A DNA stretch of 64,000 nucleotides from Bacillus_P idriensis_A (GTDB taxonomy: Bacteria > Bacillota > Bacilli > Bacillales > Bacillaceae): positions 1 through 64,000 of the forward strand of contig NZ_JBCMYF010000011.1 in assembly GCF_050483325.1 (NCBI RefSeq), read 5' to 3'. A program made the position numbers and the translations under genes. Below the pieces are notes generated by a model. It saw nothing but the letters and a program-made list of their open reading frames with translations. It had not been told where the DNA came from and did not search any database. Shown in pieces: positions 44,414 through 52,409 of this stretch; position 1 is the first letter of the stretch; each line of letters opens with the position of its first letter.

Positions 44414-45634
44414 ATGGGGTATTACGATCAGGATTATGAACAGTATAGTCGAAAACAAAAAGGCAACCGGGGCGGAAAGTTTTTGCCAGGCCTCCTTGGT
44501 GCTGTTTTAGGAGGGCTTCTCGTCATTTTCTCCATTCCAGTGCTTGCGAATATGGACATCCTTCCATATAACCTCTCTTTAGGAGATGACGACGAGGAAA
44601 ATGGCGAGGACCAGGATCCGAACGCAACTGAACCTGCCAAAAACATTTCAGTCGATGTAAGCACAGCTGTTACGCAAGCTGTTGACAAAGTCTCAAAAGC
44701 TGTCGTTGGCGTCGTGAATATTCAGGAAGCCGGCTTCTGGAATGAAAAAGGCGAAGCGGGCACAGGATCAGGTGTCATTTACAAAAAAGAAGGCGGCAAT
44801 GCTTTTGTCGTCACCAACTATCATGTCATCGCCGGAGCCGCTCAGATTGAACTGAGCTTAAGTGATGGAACCCGTGTGCCTGCTGAAGTCCTTGGAAGTG
44901 ATGAGCTGATGGATCTGGCTGTTCTCAGAACAGAAAGCAAACAAGTGGAGCAAGTCGCGGAATTTGCAAACTCAGACAATGTGAAGCCTGGAGAACCGGT
45001 CATTGCCATCGGTAACCCTTTAGGCCTTCAATTTTCAGGATCTGTCACACAGGGCATCATTTCCGGCACAGAAAGAGCCATTCCCGTTGATTCCAATAAT
45101 GACGGCGAGGTGGACTGGAACGCAGAAGTTCTACAGACAGATGCAGCCATCAACCCTGGAAACAGCGGCGGAGCGCTCGTGAATATCGACGGAAAATTAA
45201 TTGGCATCAACTCAATGAAAATTGCTCAATCAGCCGTAGAAGGCATTGGGCTTGCGATTCCAATTAACCTTGCTGCTCCAATCATTGATGACTTAGAAAA
45301 GTATGGAGAAGTCAGACGCCCATTCCTTGGCATCGGCATGCGTTCATTAAATGAAGTATCAAGCTATCATTGGGAGCAAACGCTGAAGCTTCCGGAGAAT
45401 GTAAAGTCTGGTGTAGTGGTCATGAGTGTGAATCCAGCATCGCCTGCAGGCCAGGCTGGACTGAAAGAGATGGATGTCATAACAGAATTTGACGGCAAAG
45501 AATTAAAAGATATCATCGACCTTCGAAAACAGTTATATAAGAAAGCTGTTGGAGAAAGTGTAGAACTCGTTTTTTACCGCGAAGGGAAAAAACAATCAGT
45601 GAAGCTGAAGCTTGGAGAAGAACAGGAGGGGTAA
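44414..45634 (+). CDS. HtrA-type serine protease with PDZ domain
   Basis: A 406-residue membrane-anchored quality-control protease (B. subtilis HtrC/YyxA position). Cytosolic basic N-tail, TM about 24-45, acidic linker (about 55-75), trypsin-like domain with His137 (NYHVIAGA), Asp167 (LMDLAVLR) and Ser251 (NPGNSGGAL), then a PDZ domain (about 300-400). GTGAAAAGCG precedes the ATG. Last gene of the wal cluster; a terminator overlaps its stop. Confidence 0.95.
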   Translation: MGYYDQDYEQYSRKQKGNRGGKFLPGLLGAVLGGLLVIFSIPVLANMDILPYNLSLGDDDEENGEDQDPNATEPAKNISVDVSTAVTQAVDKVSKAVVGVVNIQEAGFWNEKGEAGTGSGVIYKKEGGNAFVVTNYHVIAGAAQIELSLSDGTRVPAEVLGSDELMDLAVLRTESKQVEQVAEFANSDNVKPGEPVIAIGNPLGLQFSGSVTQGIISGTERAIPVDSNNDGEVDWNAEVLQTDAAINPGNSGGALVNIDGKLIGINSMKIAQSAVEGIGLAIPINLAAPIIDDLEKYGEVRRPFLGIGMRSLNEVSSYHWEQTLKLPENVKSGVVVMSVNPASPAGQAGLKEMDVITEFDGKELKDIIDLRKQLYKKAVGESVELVFYREGKKQSVKLKLGEEQEG

Positions 45635-45652
45635 GTTTCTCCTGTTTTTTCT
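45619..45652 (+). terminator. htr terminator
   Basis: AACAGGAG (45621-45628) / CTCCTGTT (45639-45646) then TTTTTTC; overlaps the stop codon. Confidence 0.88.
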
Positions 45653-45692
45653 TTGTACGAATAGAACATATACGTATATAAATTTCCACACA

Positions 45693-45812
45693 ATGTCTAG
45701 CTCCATCGCCCAACTCCTCGGCCAGAACAAATCCGTCAAAAAAGTCAAACCCGGACTTTTCTGCCGGATTCTTATCTGTCTGTCGGAGCTAAACAGGCGA
45801 TTCCGCTTTTCT
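45693..45812. repeat. Dispersed repeat R1, variant copy
   Basis: About 120 bp: TGTCTAGCTCCATCGCCC, AACTCCTCGGCCAGAAC, a variable centre with ACCCGGACTTTTCTGCCGGA, CTTATCTGTCTGTCGGAGC, then AAACAGGCGATTCCGCTTTT. TAGCTCC/GGAGCTAA arms can pair. The left AT-rich arm of other copies is replaced by the TGTCTAGCTCC form. Confidence 0.8.
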
Positions 45813-45820
45813 AATCACAT

Positions 45821-46043
45821 TGTGGATAAACGGAGGAATACTATGAAATGCTGTGAAGAACACATCGAATTAGCGATAGATATGTATGTAGACGAGCATG
45901 AAATTGCGCCAGAAATCGAAAAAATCAGAGAAATCAACAAGTTATCCACAACCTGTGAATTGTGTACAAACCTTGCTGTATATATAGTGGGGAACTAATA
46001 TTCGCACACTAAATGTGGATAAGTTGTGCACAAGTGTGGATAA
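45821..46043. promoter_or_regulatory. DnaA-box cluster around the small CxxH/CxxC gene, upstream of rlmH
   Basis: Perfect boxes: 45821-45829 (-), 45942-45950 (+), 46014-46022 (-), 46035-46043 (-). One-mismatch: 45961-45969 and 46025-46033. Two lie within the small gene. A DnaA-box cluster near yydA (rlmH) is described in B. subtilis as modulating initiation. Confidence 0.85.
45843..45998 (+). CDS. CxxH/CxxC protein (BA_5709 family)
   Basis: A 51-residue protein, MKCCEEHIELAIDMYVDEHE..., with CEEH (residues 4-7) and CELC (about 38-41), the paired motif of a small Bacillus family thought to bind a metal; function unknown. ATG 45843, with GGAGGA 5 nt upstream. A longer in-frame reading from 45612 crosses the htr terminator and R1 repeat and is not supported. 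Placed just before rlmH, as in other Bacillaceae. Confidence 0.9.
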   Translation: MKCCEEHIELAIDMYVDEHEIAPEIEKIREINKLSTTCELCTNLAVYIVGN

Positions 46044-46080
46044 AATCTGTTGGTAATCTGTTCTTAAGTGGGGATAGCCT

Positions 46081-46560
46081 GTGAATATAACAATTTGTAC
46101 AATTGGAAAGTTAAAAGAAAAATATCTAAAACAAGGAATCGACGAATTTTTAAAGCGTTTAACACCATACGCAAAAGTCGACATCATCGAACTCCCGGAC
46201 GAAAAAGCACCTGAAAACCTAAGCGAATCCGAAATGGAAATGGTCAAACAAAAAGAAGGAGAACGCATCCTTTCTAAGATCTCGGATGACACTCACGTTA
46301 TTGCACTGGCGATTGAAGGGAAAATGAAATCATCCGAACAGCTTGCAGCTGATTTGGACCGTTTAGCTACATATGGGAAGAGCAAAGTGGCGTTTGTGAT
46401 CGGCGGATCGCTTGGTCTGAGTAATGAGGTTATGAAGAGAGCGAATGATACGCTGTCTTTTTCGAAGATGACGTTTCCGCATCAGTTGATGAGATTGATT
46501 TTGGTGGAGCAGGTTTATCGGGCTTTTCGGATTAATAGGGGGGAACCGTATCATAAATAA
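46081..46560 (+). CDS. rlmH: 23S rRNA (pseudouridine1915-N3)-methyltransferase RlmH
   Basis: SPOUT-class enzyme methylating pseudouridine 1915 of 23S rRNA; 159 residues, full length. FVIGGSLGLSNEVMKRAN and the C-terminal knot HQLMRLILVEQVYRAFRINRGEPYHK are diagnostic. GTG start at 46081 with a weak GGGGAT site. It marks the edge of the conserved origin block. Confidence 0.96.
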   Translation: MNITICTIGKLKEKYLKQGIDEFLKRLTPYAKVDIIELPDEKAPENLSESEMEMVKQKEGERILSKISDDTHVIALAIEGKMKSSEQLAADLDRLATYGKSKVAFVIGGSLGLSNEVMKRANDTLSFSKMTFPHQLMRLILVEQVYRAFRINRGEPYHK

Positions 46561-46616
46561 CAGAAGCAGAAAGTGGAAGTAACAATTAGTAAGTTAATAT
46601 AAAACCAACATCACAA

Positions 46617-46650
46617 AAAGAGTGTAGTTTTTTAAAAAAATTACACTCCT
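46617..46650. terminator. AT-rich hairpin downstream of rlmH
   Basis: GAGTGTA (46620-46626) / TACACTC (46642-46648) extended inward by T6/A-run. It may end the rlmH transcript, though no T tract follows the stem. Confidence 0.5.
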
Positions 46651-46833
46651 TGGTATTTTCACTTTGTTGATTGTAAGTCTGACTGCAAACAATCCATATA
46701 CAAACCCCATGATCATCATTATTAGGCAGAATATGCTTTCTAAACAGTATGGTGTAAGGCCATATTATGGTTTTTTAACAAATTAAAAACAGGACATGTA
46801 TGCAATTTTTATTCGAAGATTATGATTTAAGAG

Positions 46834-46876
46834 GAAGTACCAAGAACAACCCAACGTTCTTGGTACTTCTTTTTAA
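46834..46876 (+). terminator. Terminator, left member of duplicated pair
   Basis: GAAGTACCAAGAAC (46834-46847) / GTTCTTGGTACTTC (46856-46869), then TTTTTAAT. Near-identical to the hairpin at 50811-50856. Confidence 0.9.
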
Positions 46877-46919
46877 TATTATCTAAGCCATTCCCTCAGC
46901 GCATCCGCATCTTCTCTTC
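46834..46919. repeat. Direct repeat, left flank of ger operon
   Basis: Hairpin plus following tract (ending TCCGCATCTTCTCTTC) aligns with 50813-50892 (hairpin plus TCCGCAGCTTCTCTTC) with a ~9-bp indel and scattered changes. In the right copy this tract is the coding 3' end of the MFS gene. Confidence 0.75.
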
Positions 46920-47045
46920 ACTAACCACCTAAAAATCCTTAGATAAATATATAGAAGTATTCCACTCTCCCTATTCTTTTTTTACATAATAACTAAACCC
47001 TCCGGCAACCATAAAAAGGTAAATATATACAACCTGGAGATGCCT

Positions 47046-48173
47046 ATGCAAAGTTTAACGAAAATTCTTATACCGAGACAGCTGTTTACGCTCCTGATTT
47101 TATCCACTGGTCTGCTTAATCACGTGATTCTCATCCCGAATCTGCTTACCGCTTCAGGAAGGGACAGCTGGTTGAGTGTCCTTTTATGCTGTCCGGTAGC
47201 TTTATTTTTCTTGTGGCTTATTTACTACATTGTTAAAAATTGTCCGGACGAAGGTTTTTTCAGCATGGTTCAAAACCGGTTTGGCAAGGTTTTCTCCGCC
47301 ATTTTATCGTTTCCGGTCGTTCTATTTTTGTGTTCCAGTTCTTATTTAACGTTCAAAGATCTTGTTATATGGCTGAACGCTTATTTTCTCGCGGATGCCT
47401 CTTTACTAATGATCAATATCATTCTTATTGTTGTCTGTTGTGCCATTACTTGGGCAGGGATAAGAGCCATGGCCATATCGAGCGGCTTTCTTCTGCCGCT
47501 TGTCATGCTTTTTGGCATTTTTATAGCTATTACGAACACCAGTCTGAAGGACCCGCAGCTTCTGTTTCCTTTACTTGCAGAAGGCTATGAGCCTGTTATT
47601 AAAGGGGGAATCTACACACTGTCAGGTTTGCTTGAAATCTATCTTGTCATCCTCCTGCAGCCCTTCTCCCAAGAGCGGATTAAGTTCCATCAGCTGCTTG
47701 TGTTTCTGATCATCTTGATCGGCTTGATTATCGGCCCTCTTACTGCCTCCATAATGGAATTCGGGCCGACGGAAGCAATCACCTTCCGCTATCCGGCCTA
47801 TGAACAGTGGCGTATCCTGAAAATTGGGGAATACATCTCCCATCTCGATTTTTTTGCTTTGTATCAGTGGCTGAGCGGGGCTGTCATCCGGATAGGTTTG
47901 TTCATGTATTTGCTTGGTGCCTTTTTTACAAAGAAAAAAACACATTACAGGCTGAATACCAAGCTTGTCATCATCATGTATCTGCTGTTATTTGCCGCCA
48001 TTCTGATCGATGTTGACACCTATTCTTTTACTCAAGTCATTTATCACTACTTTTTGCCGGCATGCATGGCATTCTTTTTAATCCAGATACTACTATCAGC
48101 GATACTCATTTTTGTAATCAAAAAAAGGGATGAAAAGCATGGCAATGACACCGGAATCAACTCCACAGGGTGA
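47046..48173 (+). CDS. Spore germinant receptor subunit B (GerAB family)
   Basis: A 375-residue polytopic membrane protein of the GerAB/GerKB family (APC-like fold), the subunit that senses germinant in the spore inner membrane. About ten TM segments, starting LFTLLILSTGLLNHVILIPNLL; family-typical GRDSWLSVLL and KDPQLLFPL. Start taken as ATG 47046 with TGGAG 6 nt upstream rather than ATG 47040, which overlaps that site. First gene of a B-A-C operon; gerA overlaps its 3' end by 35 nt. Confidence 0.92.
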   Translation: MQSLTKILIPRQLFTLLILSTGLLNHVILIPNLLTASGRDSWLSVLLCCPVALFFLWLIYYIVKNCPDEGFFSMVQNRFGKVFSAILSFPVVLFLCSSSYLTFKDLVIWLNAYFLADASLLMINIILIVVCCAITWAGIRAMAISSGFLLPLVMLFGIFIAITNTSLKDPQLLFPLLAEGYEPVIKGGIYTLSGLLEIYLVILLQPFSQERIKFHQLLVFLIILIGLIIGPLTASIMEFGPTEAITFRYPAYEQWRILKIGEYISHLDFFALYQWLSGAVIRIGLFMYLLGAFFTKKKTHYRLNTKLVIIMYLLLFAAILIDVDTYSFTQVIYHYFLPACMAFFLIQILLSAILIFVIKKRDEKHGNDTGINSTG

Positions 48174-49596
48174 AGAAAGTTTAGTTGAGAAAGCAGCGGG
48201 ACTGAAGGGGAAATTCTCGAAAAGTCAGGATTTGGTCTGGAAGGAACACGAAACGATTAGCGGCAGATTCGAACTTATTTATCTGGATACCTTAATTGAT
48301 GGGAATTTTATGAATCAATCGATTTTGCCGAAACTTGGAGAAGCCCTTGAAGGAACGTTAGAGAAGACGATCAAGGCACGGTTTCAGGCGGAGGATGTTA
48401 CTTGGCAGGCGGCAGAAGAGCTGTCTCAGCTGCTTTTTGAAGGCAAAGTACTGTTCCTCATTGAAGATAGGATTTTAAGCATTCAAGCAGGGGATTTCCC
48501 GAAGCGCAAGCCGGAGGAATCATCGCTGGAAACTTCCATCAGAGGTCCAAAGGATGGGTTTGTAGAGGATATCAGAACGAATATCTCCTTGATCAGAAGA
48601 AGGCTTAATACAACGTCCCTTTGCCTTGAGAAGTTTACAATCGGAAAAAGAAGCAATACAAAGGTGGCCCTCATGTACCTGGATGATGTCATTGACCAAA
48701 GAGTCCTTGATGAAATTCGAAAAAGATTGAATGGAGCAGATTTAGATCTTTTGACCAGTGTTCATGAATTAGAATCCACCGTCCGGGATACACCATATTC
48801 TTTCTTTCCAACGATGGATTTTACCGGCAGGCCGGATTTTATCGTACAGGTATTGAACCAGGGCAGATTTGCCCTTCTGGTCGATGGAAATCCCACTGTC
48901 TCGTATGCACCGATCAATTTGCTGCTGCAGACAAAATCTCCTGAGGACACGTATATCAACTATGCCTATGTATCATTGGAGAGAATCATCCGAGTCATTG
49001 GAATAACCGTATCGGGATTTTTGCCGAGTATCTGGATTGCGTTCTCCGCCTTTAACATTGAGCAGATTCCATATCTTCTTGTGGCAACCATCTCTGTCTC
49101 AAGGTTCGGACTGCCTTTATCCGCACCCATTGAAATGTTTGTCATTCTATTTCTTTTTGAGCTGTTTAACGAAGCAGGAGTGCGTCTGCCGCGCGCAATC
49201 GGCCAGACAGTTGCCGTTCTTGGGGGCTTGATTGTGGGGGACGCTGCAATCAGGGCAGGCCTGACCTCGCCAACTATGCTGGTTGTTGCGGCCATAACCT
49301 ATATTTCCTCCTTCACGTTGGTGAATCAATCGCTTAGTTCTGCCATCACCATCGTCAGATTCGGCGCAATCATTCTTAGCACCTTCCTGGGATTGTTCGG
49401 TGTAGTGTTAGGTTTTATTTTAACGGTATTCTATTTTTCTACCCTGACGTCCTTTGGCACGCCATACTTCGGTTCACTGGCTCCCATCAGCTTAAAAGAA
49501 ATCATTAAGGCTTTCCTTAGGGCGCCAATCCAATTTTATAAATCACGAACGACCTCCACTAGTCCAAATGATCCTACAAGGGGGGACCAGTCATAA
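48139..49596 (+). CDS. Spore germinant receptor subunit A (GerAA family)
   Basis: A 485-residue GerAA/GerKA family protein. Large N-terminal cytosolic domain (about 30-285) with SIRGPKDGFVEDIRTNISLIRRRL, then about five TM segments (about 290-450) including the conserved PRAIGQTVAVLGGLIVGDAAI. I prefer ATG 48139 (AAAAGGG 9 nt upstream) over ATG 48130. Overlaps gerB upstream and touches gerC by one base (TAATG). Confidence 0.92.
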   Translation: MAMTPESTPQGEESLVEKAAGLKGKFSKSQDLVWKEHETISGRFELIYLDTLIDGNFMNQSILPKLGEALEGTLEKTIKARFQAEDVTWQAAEELSQLLFEGKVLFLIEDRILSIQAGDFPKRKPEESSLETSIRGPKDGFVEDIRTNISLIRRRLNTTSLCLEKFTIGKRSNTKVALMYLDDVIDQRVLDEIRKRLNGADLDLLTSVHELESTVRDTPYSFFPTMDFTGRPDFIVQVLNQGRFALLVDGNPTVSYAPINLLLQTKSPEDTYINYAYVSLERIIRVIGITVSGFLPSIWIAFSAFNIEQIPYLLVATISVSRFGLPLSAPIEMFVILFLFELFNEAGVRLPRAIGQTVAVLGGLIVGDAAIRAGLTSPTMLVVAAITYISSFTLVNQSLSSAITIVRFGAIILSTFLGLFGVVLGFILTVFYFSTLTSFGTPYFGSLAPISLKEIIKAFLRAPIQFYKSRTTSTSPNDPTRGDQS

Positions 49597-50753
49597 TGGG
49601 CAAGGTGAAAGCAGTCTTTCTAAGCTGTGTCCTATTTCTCACAGGATGTTCAGGGATAAAGAATATCCAGGATCTTACCTATGTTGTGGCAATCGGGATG
49701 GACTTTGATGAGGCAGAGAACGAATATGTGGTATACCTCCAAGGGCTGAATTTTGCCAATGTCGCCAAACAGGAGGGCGCTAAATCGGTGGATCCAGTTC
49801 CAATTTTTATCGCCACGGCAAGAGGAGAAACCATGAATCTGGCTGTTAGCAAGCTCTACGGAAAATCCGAACCGCCACTTTACTTCGGCCATGTCAATAC
49901 GCTGTTGTTAACAAATCGCCTCATTCAGAGCAAGTCAGGCGAAATACTTGAGGAAGTCGGAAGAAATCGTTCCCTGCGGCCGACCATGAAGGTACTTACA
50001 ACGGAAGAGAAAATTGAGGATGTCTTTAATGTACCGGCTCTTTTCAATTATCCTGCCATTTACACCGTTCTTTTTAAGGAGAAGTTCAGTCAAAAGGCAG
50101 AGAATGAATTAAAAGCGATTACGATGATGAATTTCCTGCGGGACTATTATGAACCGATGGGAACGGCAAAAATTCCGTCTGTAAAAATTGATGAAAGCAG
50201 CTGGAAGGCTGATAAGGACTATCAGGTATTGTACCTCAATGGATTTTCGGCCTTTCAAAACCAGGAGTATAAAAAAGACATTCCTTTAGAGCATGCGGTC
50301 ATCATTAATTGGCTGACGGAAAAGGGAATCTCTATTGATCAGAGGGTGGAAAAGGATGGAGAGCTGGCAGCTGCCGTCAAGCTAGGGGAGCCGAAGATGA
50401 AAATCAAGTACGATGAAACGGCAGAAAAGCCAAAGTTCTCTATAGAAGTTTCCGTCAGTGCGGATCTCCTGGAAAAAATACAGCAGGACCTGACATTGAA
50501 ATCTCTGAAAAAGCAGATAGAAGAAGCTGTAAAAGCAAAAGTCGAAGCCGTCTACTATGAAGGGTTGGAAAACAAACTGGATGTCCTGAATGCAGGAGAG
50601 AAGTGGTATAGGAAGCACCCTAAGCAGTTTCAACAATTAAAGGAGAACCCCGCCTTTTACCTTGATCGGGAATCTCTTACAGAGGTGAAAGTCAGCGCGC
50701 AAATCCTGCATTTCAACAGCTATAAATTCAAAAGAAGTTTAGACCGGGAATGA
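49596..50753 (+). CDS. Spore germinant receptor subunit C lipoprotein (GerAC family)
   Basis: A 385-residue lipoprotein. Signal ends LFLTGC (Cys18), followed by VVAIGMDFDEAENEYVVYLQ, a GerAC hallmark. Extracytoplasmic, anchored at the spore inner membrane. AAGGGGGG lies about 10 nt before ATG 49596. Ends the ger operon, with a hairpin terminator 60 nt downstream. Confidence 0.93.
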   Translation: MGKVKAVFLSCVLFLTGCSGIKNIQDLTYVVAIGMDFDEAENEYVVYLQGLNFANVAKQEGAKSVDPVPIFIATARGETMNLAVSKLYGKSEPPLYFGHVNTLLLTNRLIQSKSGEILEEVGRNRSLRPTMKVLTTEEKIEDVFNVPALFNYPAIYTVLFKEKFSQKAENELKAITMMNFLRDYYEPMGTAKIPSVKIDESSWKADKDYQVLYLNGFSAFQNQEYKKDIPLEHAVIINWLTEKGISIDQRVEKDGELAAAVKLGEPKMKIKYDETAEKPKFSIEVSVSADLLEKIQQDLTLKSLKKQIEEAVKAKVEAVYYEGLENKLDVLNAGEKWYRKHPKQFQQLKENPAFYLDRESLTEVKVSAQILHFNSYKFKRSLDRE

Positions 50754-50807
50754 AAAGGAAGTGCCGTGCCTCTTTTTAGAAGTAAATGCAGCGACAGGAA
50801 ATCAACT

Positions 50808-50858
50808 AAAAAGAAGTACCAAAGAACACACCACCGCGTTCTTGGTACTTCTTTTTAA
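50808..50858. terminator. Bidirectional terminator, right member of duplicated pair
   Basis: AAGAAGTACC.AAGAAC (50811-50826) / GTTCTTGGTACTTC (50838-50851), A-rich before and TTTTTAATT after, serving both gerC (+) and the MFS gene (-). Confidence 0.88.
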
Positions 50859-50892
50859 TTGTATTCGCTCAACCAGTCCGCAGCTTCTCTTC
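50813..50892. repeat. Direct repeat, right flank of ger operon
   Basis: Partner of 46834-46919. Comprises the terminator and the last codons of the MFS gene. Confidence 0.75.
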
Positions 50893-52083
50893 CCCTCCTA
50901 TCTGTTTCTGCTTCTGATCTAACCGATAACTCATGAAAGTCAAAAGACTGGCAGCGATGGCAACAATTCCTCCTACCCACGTTACATTCATCAGCTCTCC
51001 CTGATGGTATACGATTCCGCCCAGTGCGGAGCCGAATGCGATGCCGACGTTGCTTGCGACAGGCATGAGGGAGGCGGCAAGTCCTGTTGCTTTTGGCTGG
51101 TAGATGCCGGCAAGGTCGATCAGGTAAAGCTGGGTGGATGTGGTTAACAAGATGGCCATCAGGGACATGAGGCCGATGTTAATCAAACCGAGCGTAAACT
51201 GATTGGTTGTCCAGTAGAGACTGATCAGGACAAGGGCCTGGATGAGAAAGACAAATCTTAGTCGTCCGATGGCGTTGCGGCTGGCGATTTTTCCGGCGAG
51301 AATGTTGCTGAAAATCGAGATGAACCCGTAGCCGAACAGGATCAGGCTGATGGAGCCTCCAGGCGCTTCCATCTGTTTCAGAATTGGGACGAGATACGTG
51401 AAGACGGCATACGTTGCTCCAAATCCAAGAGACGGAATGAAAAAGGCCATTAGAATTCTCGGGTGTGTCAATAATGAAAATTGATCGCGCATGGAACTGC
51501 GGGCTTGCTTCTGCAGATCAGGCAAGACGAAGAAAGCGGCTAAAAAGGCTATTCCCCCGAGAAGCGTCGTTAGCATAAACGTTGCATTCCAGTTGAACCT
51601 GCCGGCGACCAGGGTGCCGAGCGGGACGCCAACTACGTTTGCAAGGGTAAAGCCGCCAAATACAAAGGAGATGGCAAGGCTGCGTTTTGCGGCCGGCATC
51701 GTTTCGCTGGCAACCATCATGGCAAGCGAGATTAACACACCTGTGACAATGGCCGTGAGCATTCTGAGCCCAAGGAGAAGAGTATAGCTTGACGATATGA
51801 TGCACAAAGCATTCAGAATGATGAACGCCCCGATTAAAAACAGCATCCATTTGCGCTTTTGGAAATGGCTTGTTGCTGACATGACGAGCGGTGTGGCCAC
51901 GGCAAATGTGATCGCAAAGGCGGAAACCAGTGTGCCTGCCTGTGAATTGGTTATTCCAAGACTCGATGAAATGTCAGTCAAGATTCCGACAATGACAAAT
52001 TCGCTTGTGCCGAGAACAAATGTTAATAAGGATAGTGTTAAAATAAGCAGCCAGTGCCGCTTAGTCAATTCTAGAGTGTCCAT
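50869..52083 (-). CDS. MFS transporter, AraJ/PbuE-like drug or purine exporter
   Basis: A 404-residue 12-TM major facilitator of the DHA1/AraJ type. LTFVLGTSEFVIVGILTDISSSLGIT is the family's TM1, and GVPLGTLVAGRFNW lies in TM5. Relatives include B. subtilis PbuE (purine efflux) and sugar or drug exporters; the substrate cannot be told. AGAAGGAAGGGTC lies before the ATG. Its 3' end and terminator appear partially duplicated on the far side of the ger operon. Confidence 0.88.
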   Translation of the reverse strand: MDTLELTKRHWLLILTLSLLTFVLGTSEFVIVGILTDISSSLGITNSQAGTLVSAFAITFAVATPLVMSATSHFQKRKWMLFLIGAFIILNALCIISSSYTLLLGLRMLTAIVTGVLISLAMMVASETMPAAKRSLAISFVFGGFTLANVVGVPLGTLVAGRFNWNATFMLTTLLGGIAFLAAFFVLPDLQKQARSSMRDQFSLLTHPRILMAFFIPSLGFGATYAVFTYLVPILKQMEAPGGSISLILFGYGFISIFSNILAGKIASRNAIGRLRFVFLIQALVLISLYWTTNQFTLGLINIGLMSLMAILLTTSTQLYLIDLAGIYQPKATGLAASLMPVASNVGIAFGSALGGIVYHQGELMNVTWVGGIVAIAASLLTFMSYRLDQKQKQIGGEEKLRTG

Positions 52084-52409
52084 AATGACCCTTCCTTCTT
52101 AGGTGAACTTGCGAAGTAACGAAACAATTTAATTATGATAACACAGATGCGCTTTGCGAACGGTATAAAACGTTTGGTAATTGTTTGGTGAAATCTCTCC
52201 TTACATAGTTCAAAAGTTTAACAGGAACTTTTTCAGCAGCTGCTGTATGGCAGTTCTTTTTCGTTTTCTAGTTGTTTTCACCCGCATCATTTCAATAAAA
52301 TGGTATAATTTACAGTGGGATAAAGGACAATCAAGCTTCACGCAGAAGAATCTTTTCTGCAGTGATTTTCAGATACTAATAGATGAATAGAAACAAGGAG
52401 TGGTCATAA
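52084..52409. other. Divergent spacer with terD-like gene promoter
   Basis: 326 bp between divergent genes. An extended -10 TGGTATAAT (52301-52309) lies about 100 nt before the plus-strand gene. No RNA gene or operator seen. Confidence 0.5.

Larger units (their letters stand above)
46561..47045. other. rlmH-ger spacer
   Basis: 485 bp. Contains an AT-rich hairpin (46617-46650), a perfect 14-bp terminator hairpin (46834-46869) and, after it, a ~50-bp tract (to 46919) similar to the 3' end of the MFS gene at 50869. Otherwise no gene is supported. Confidence 0.6.

Noticed and set aside
46630..46790. Signal-peptide-like frame (KKITLLGIFTLLIVSL...) in the rlmH-ger spacer
   Set aside because: The frame is open for about 50 codons and looks like a small exported peptide, but it has no ATG/GTG start and begins within an AT hairpin. 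A pseudogene is possible; not enough to call.
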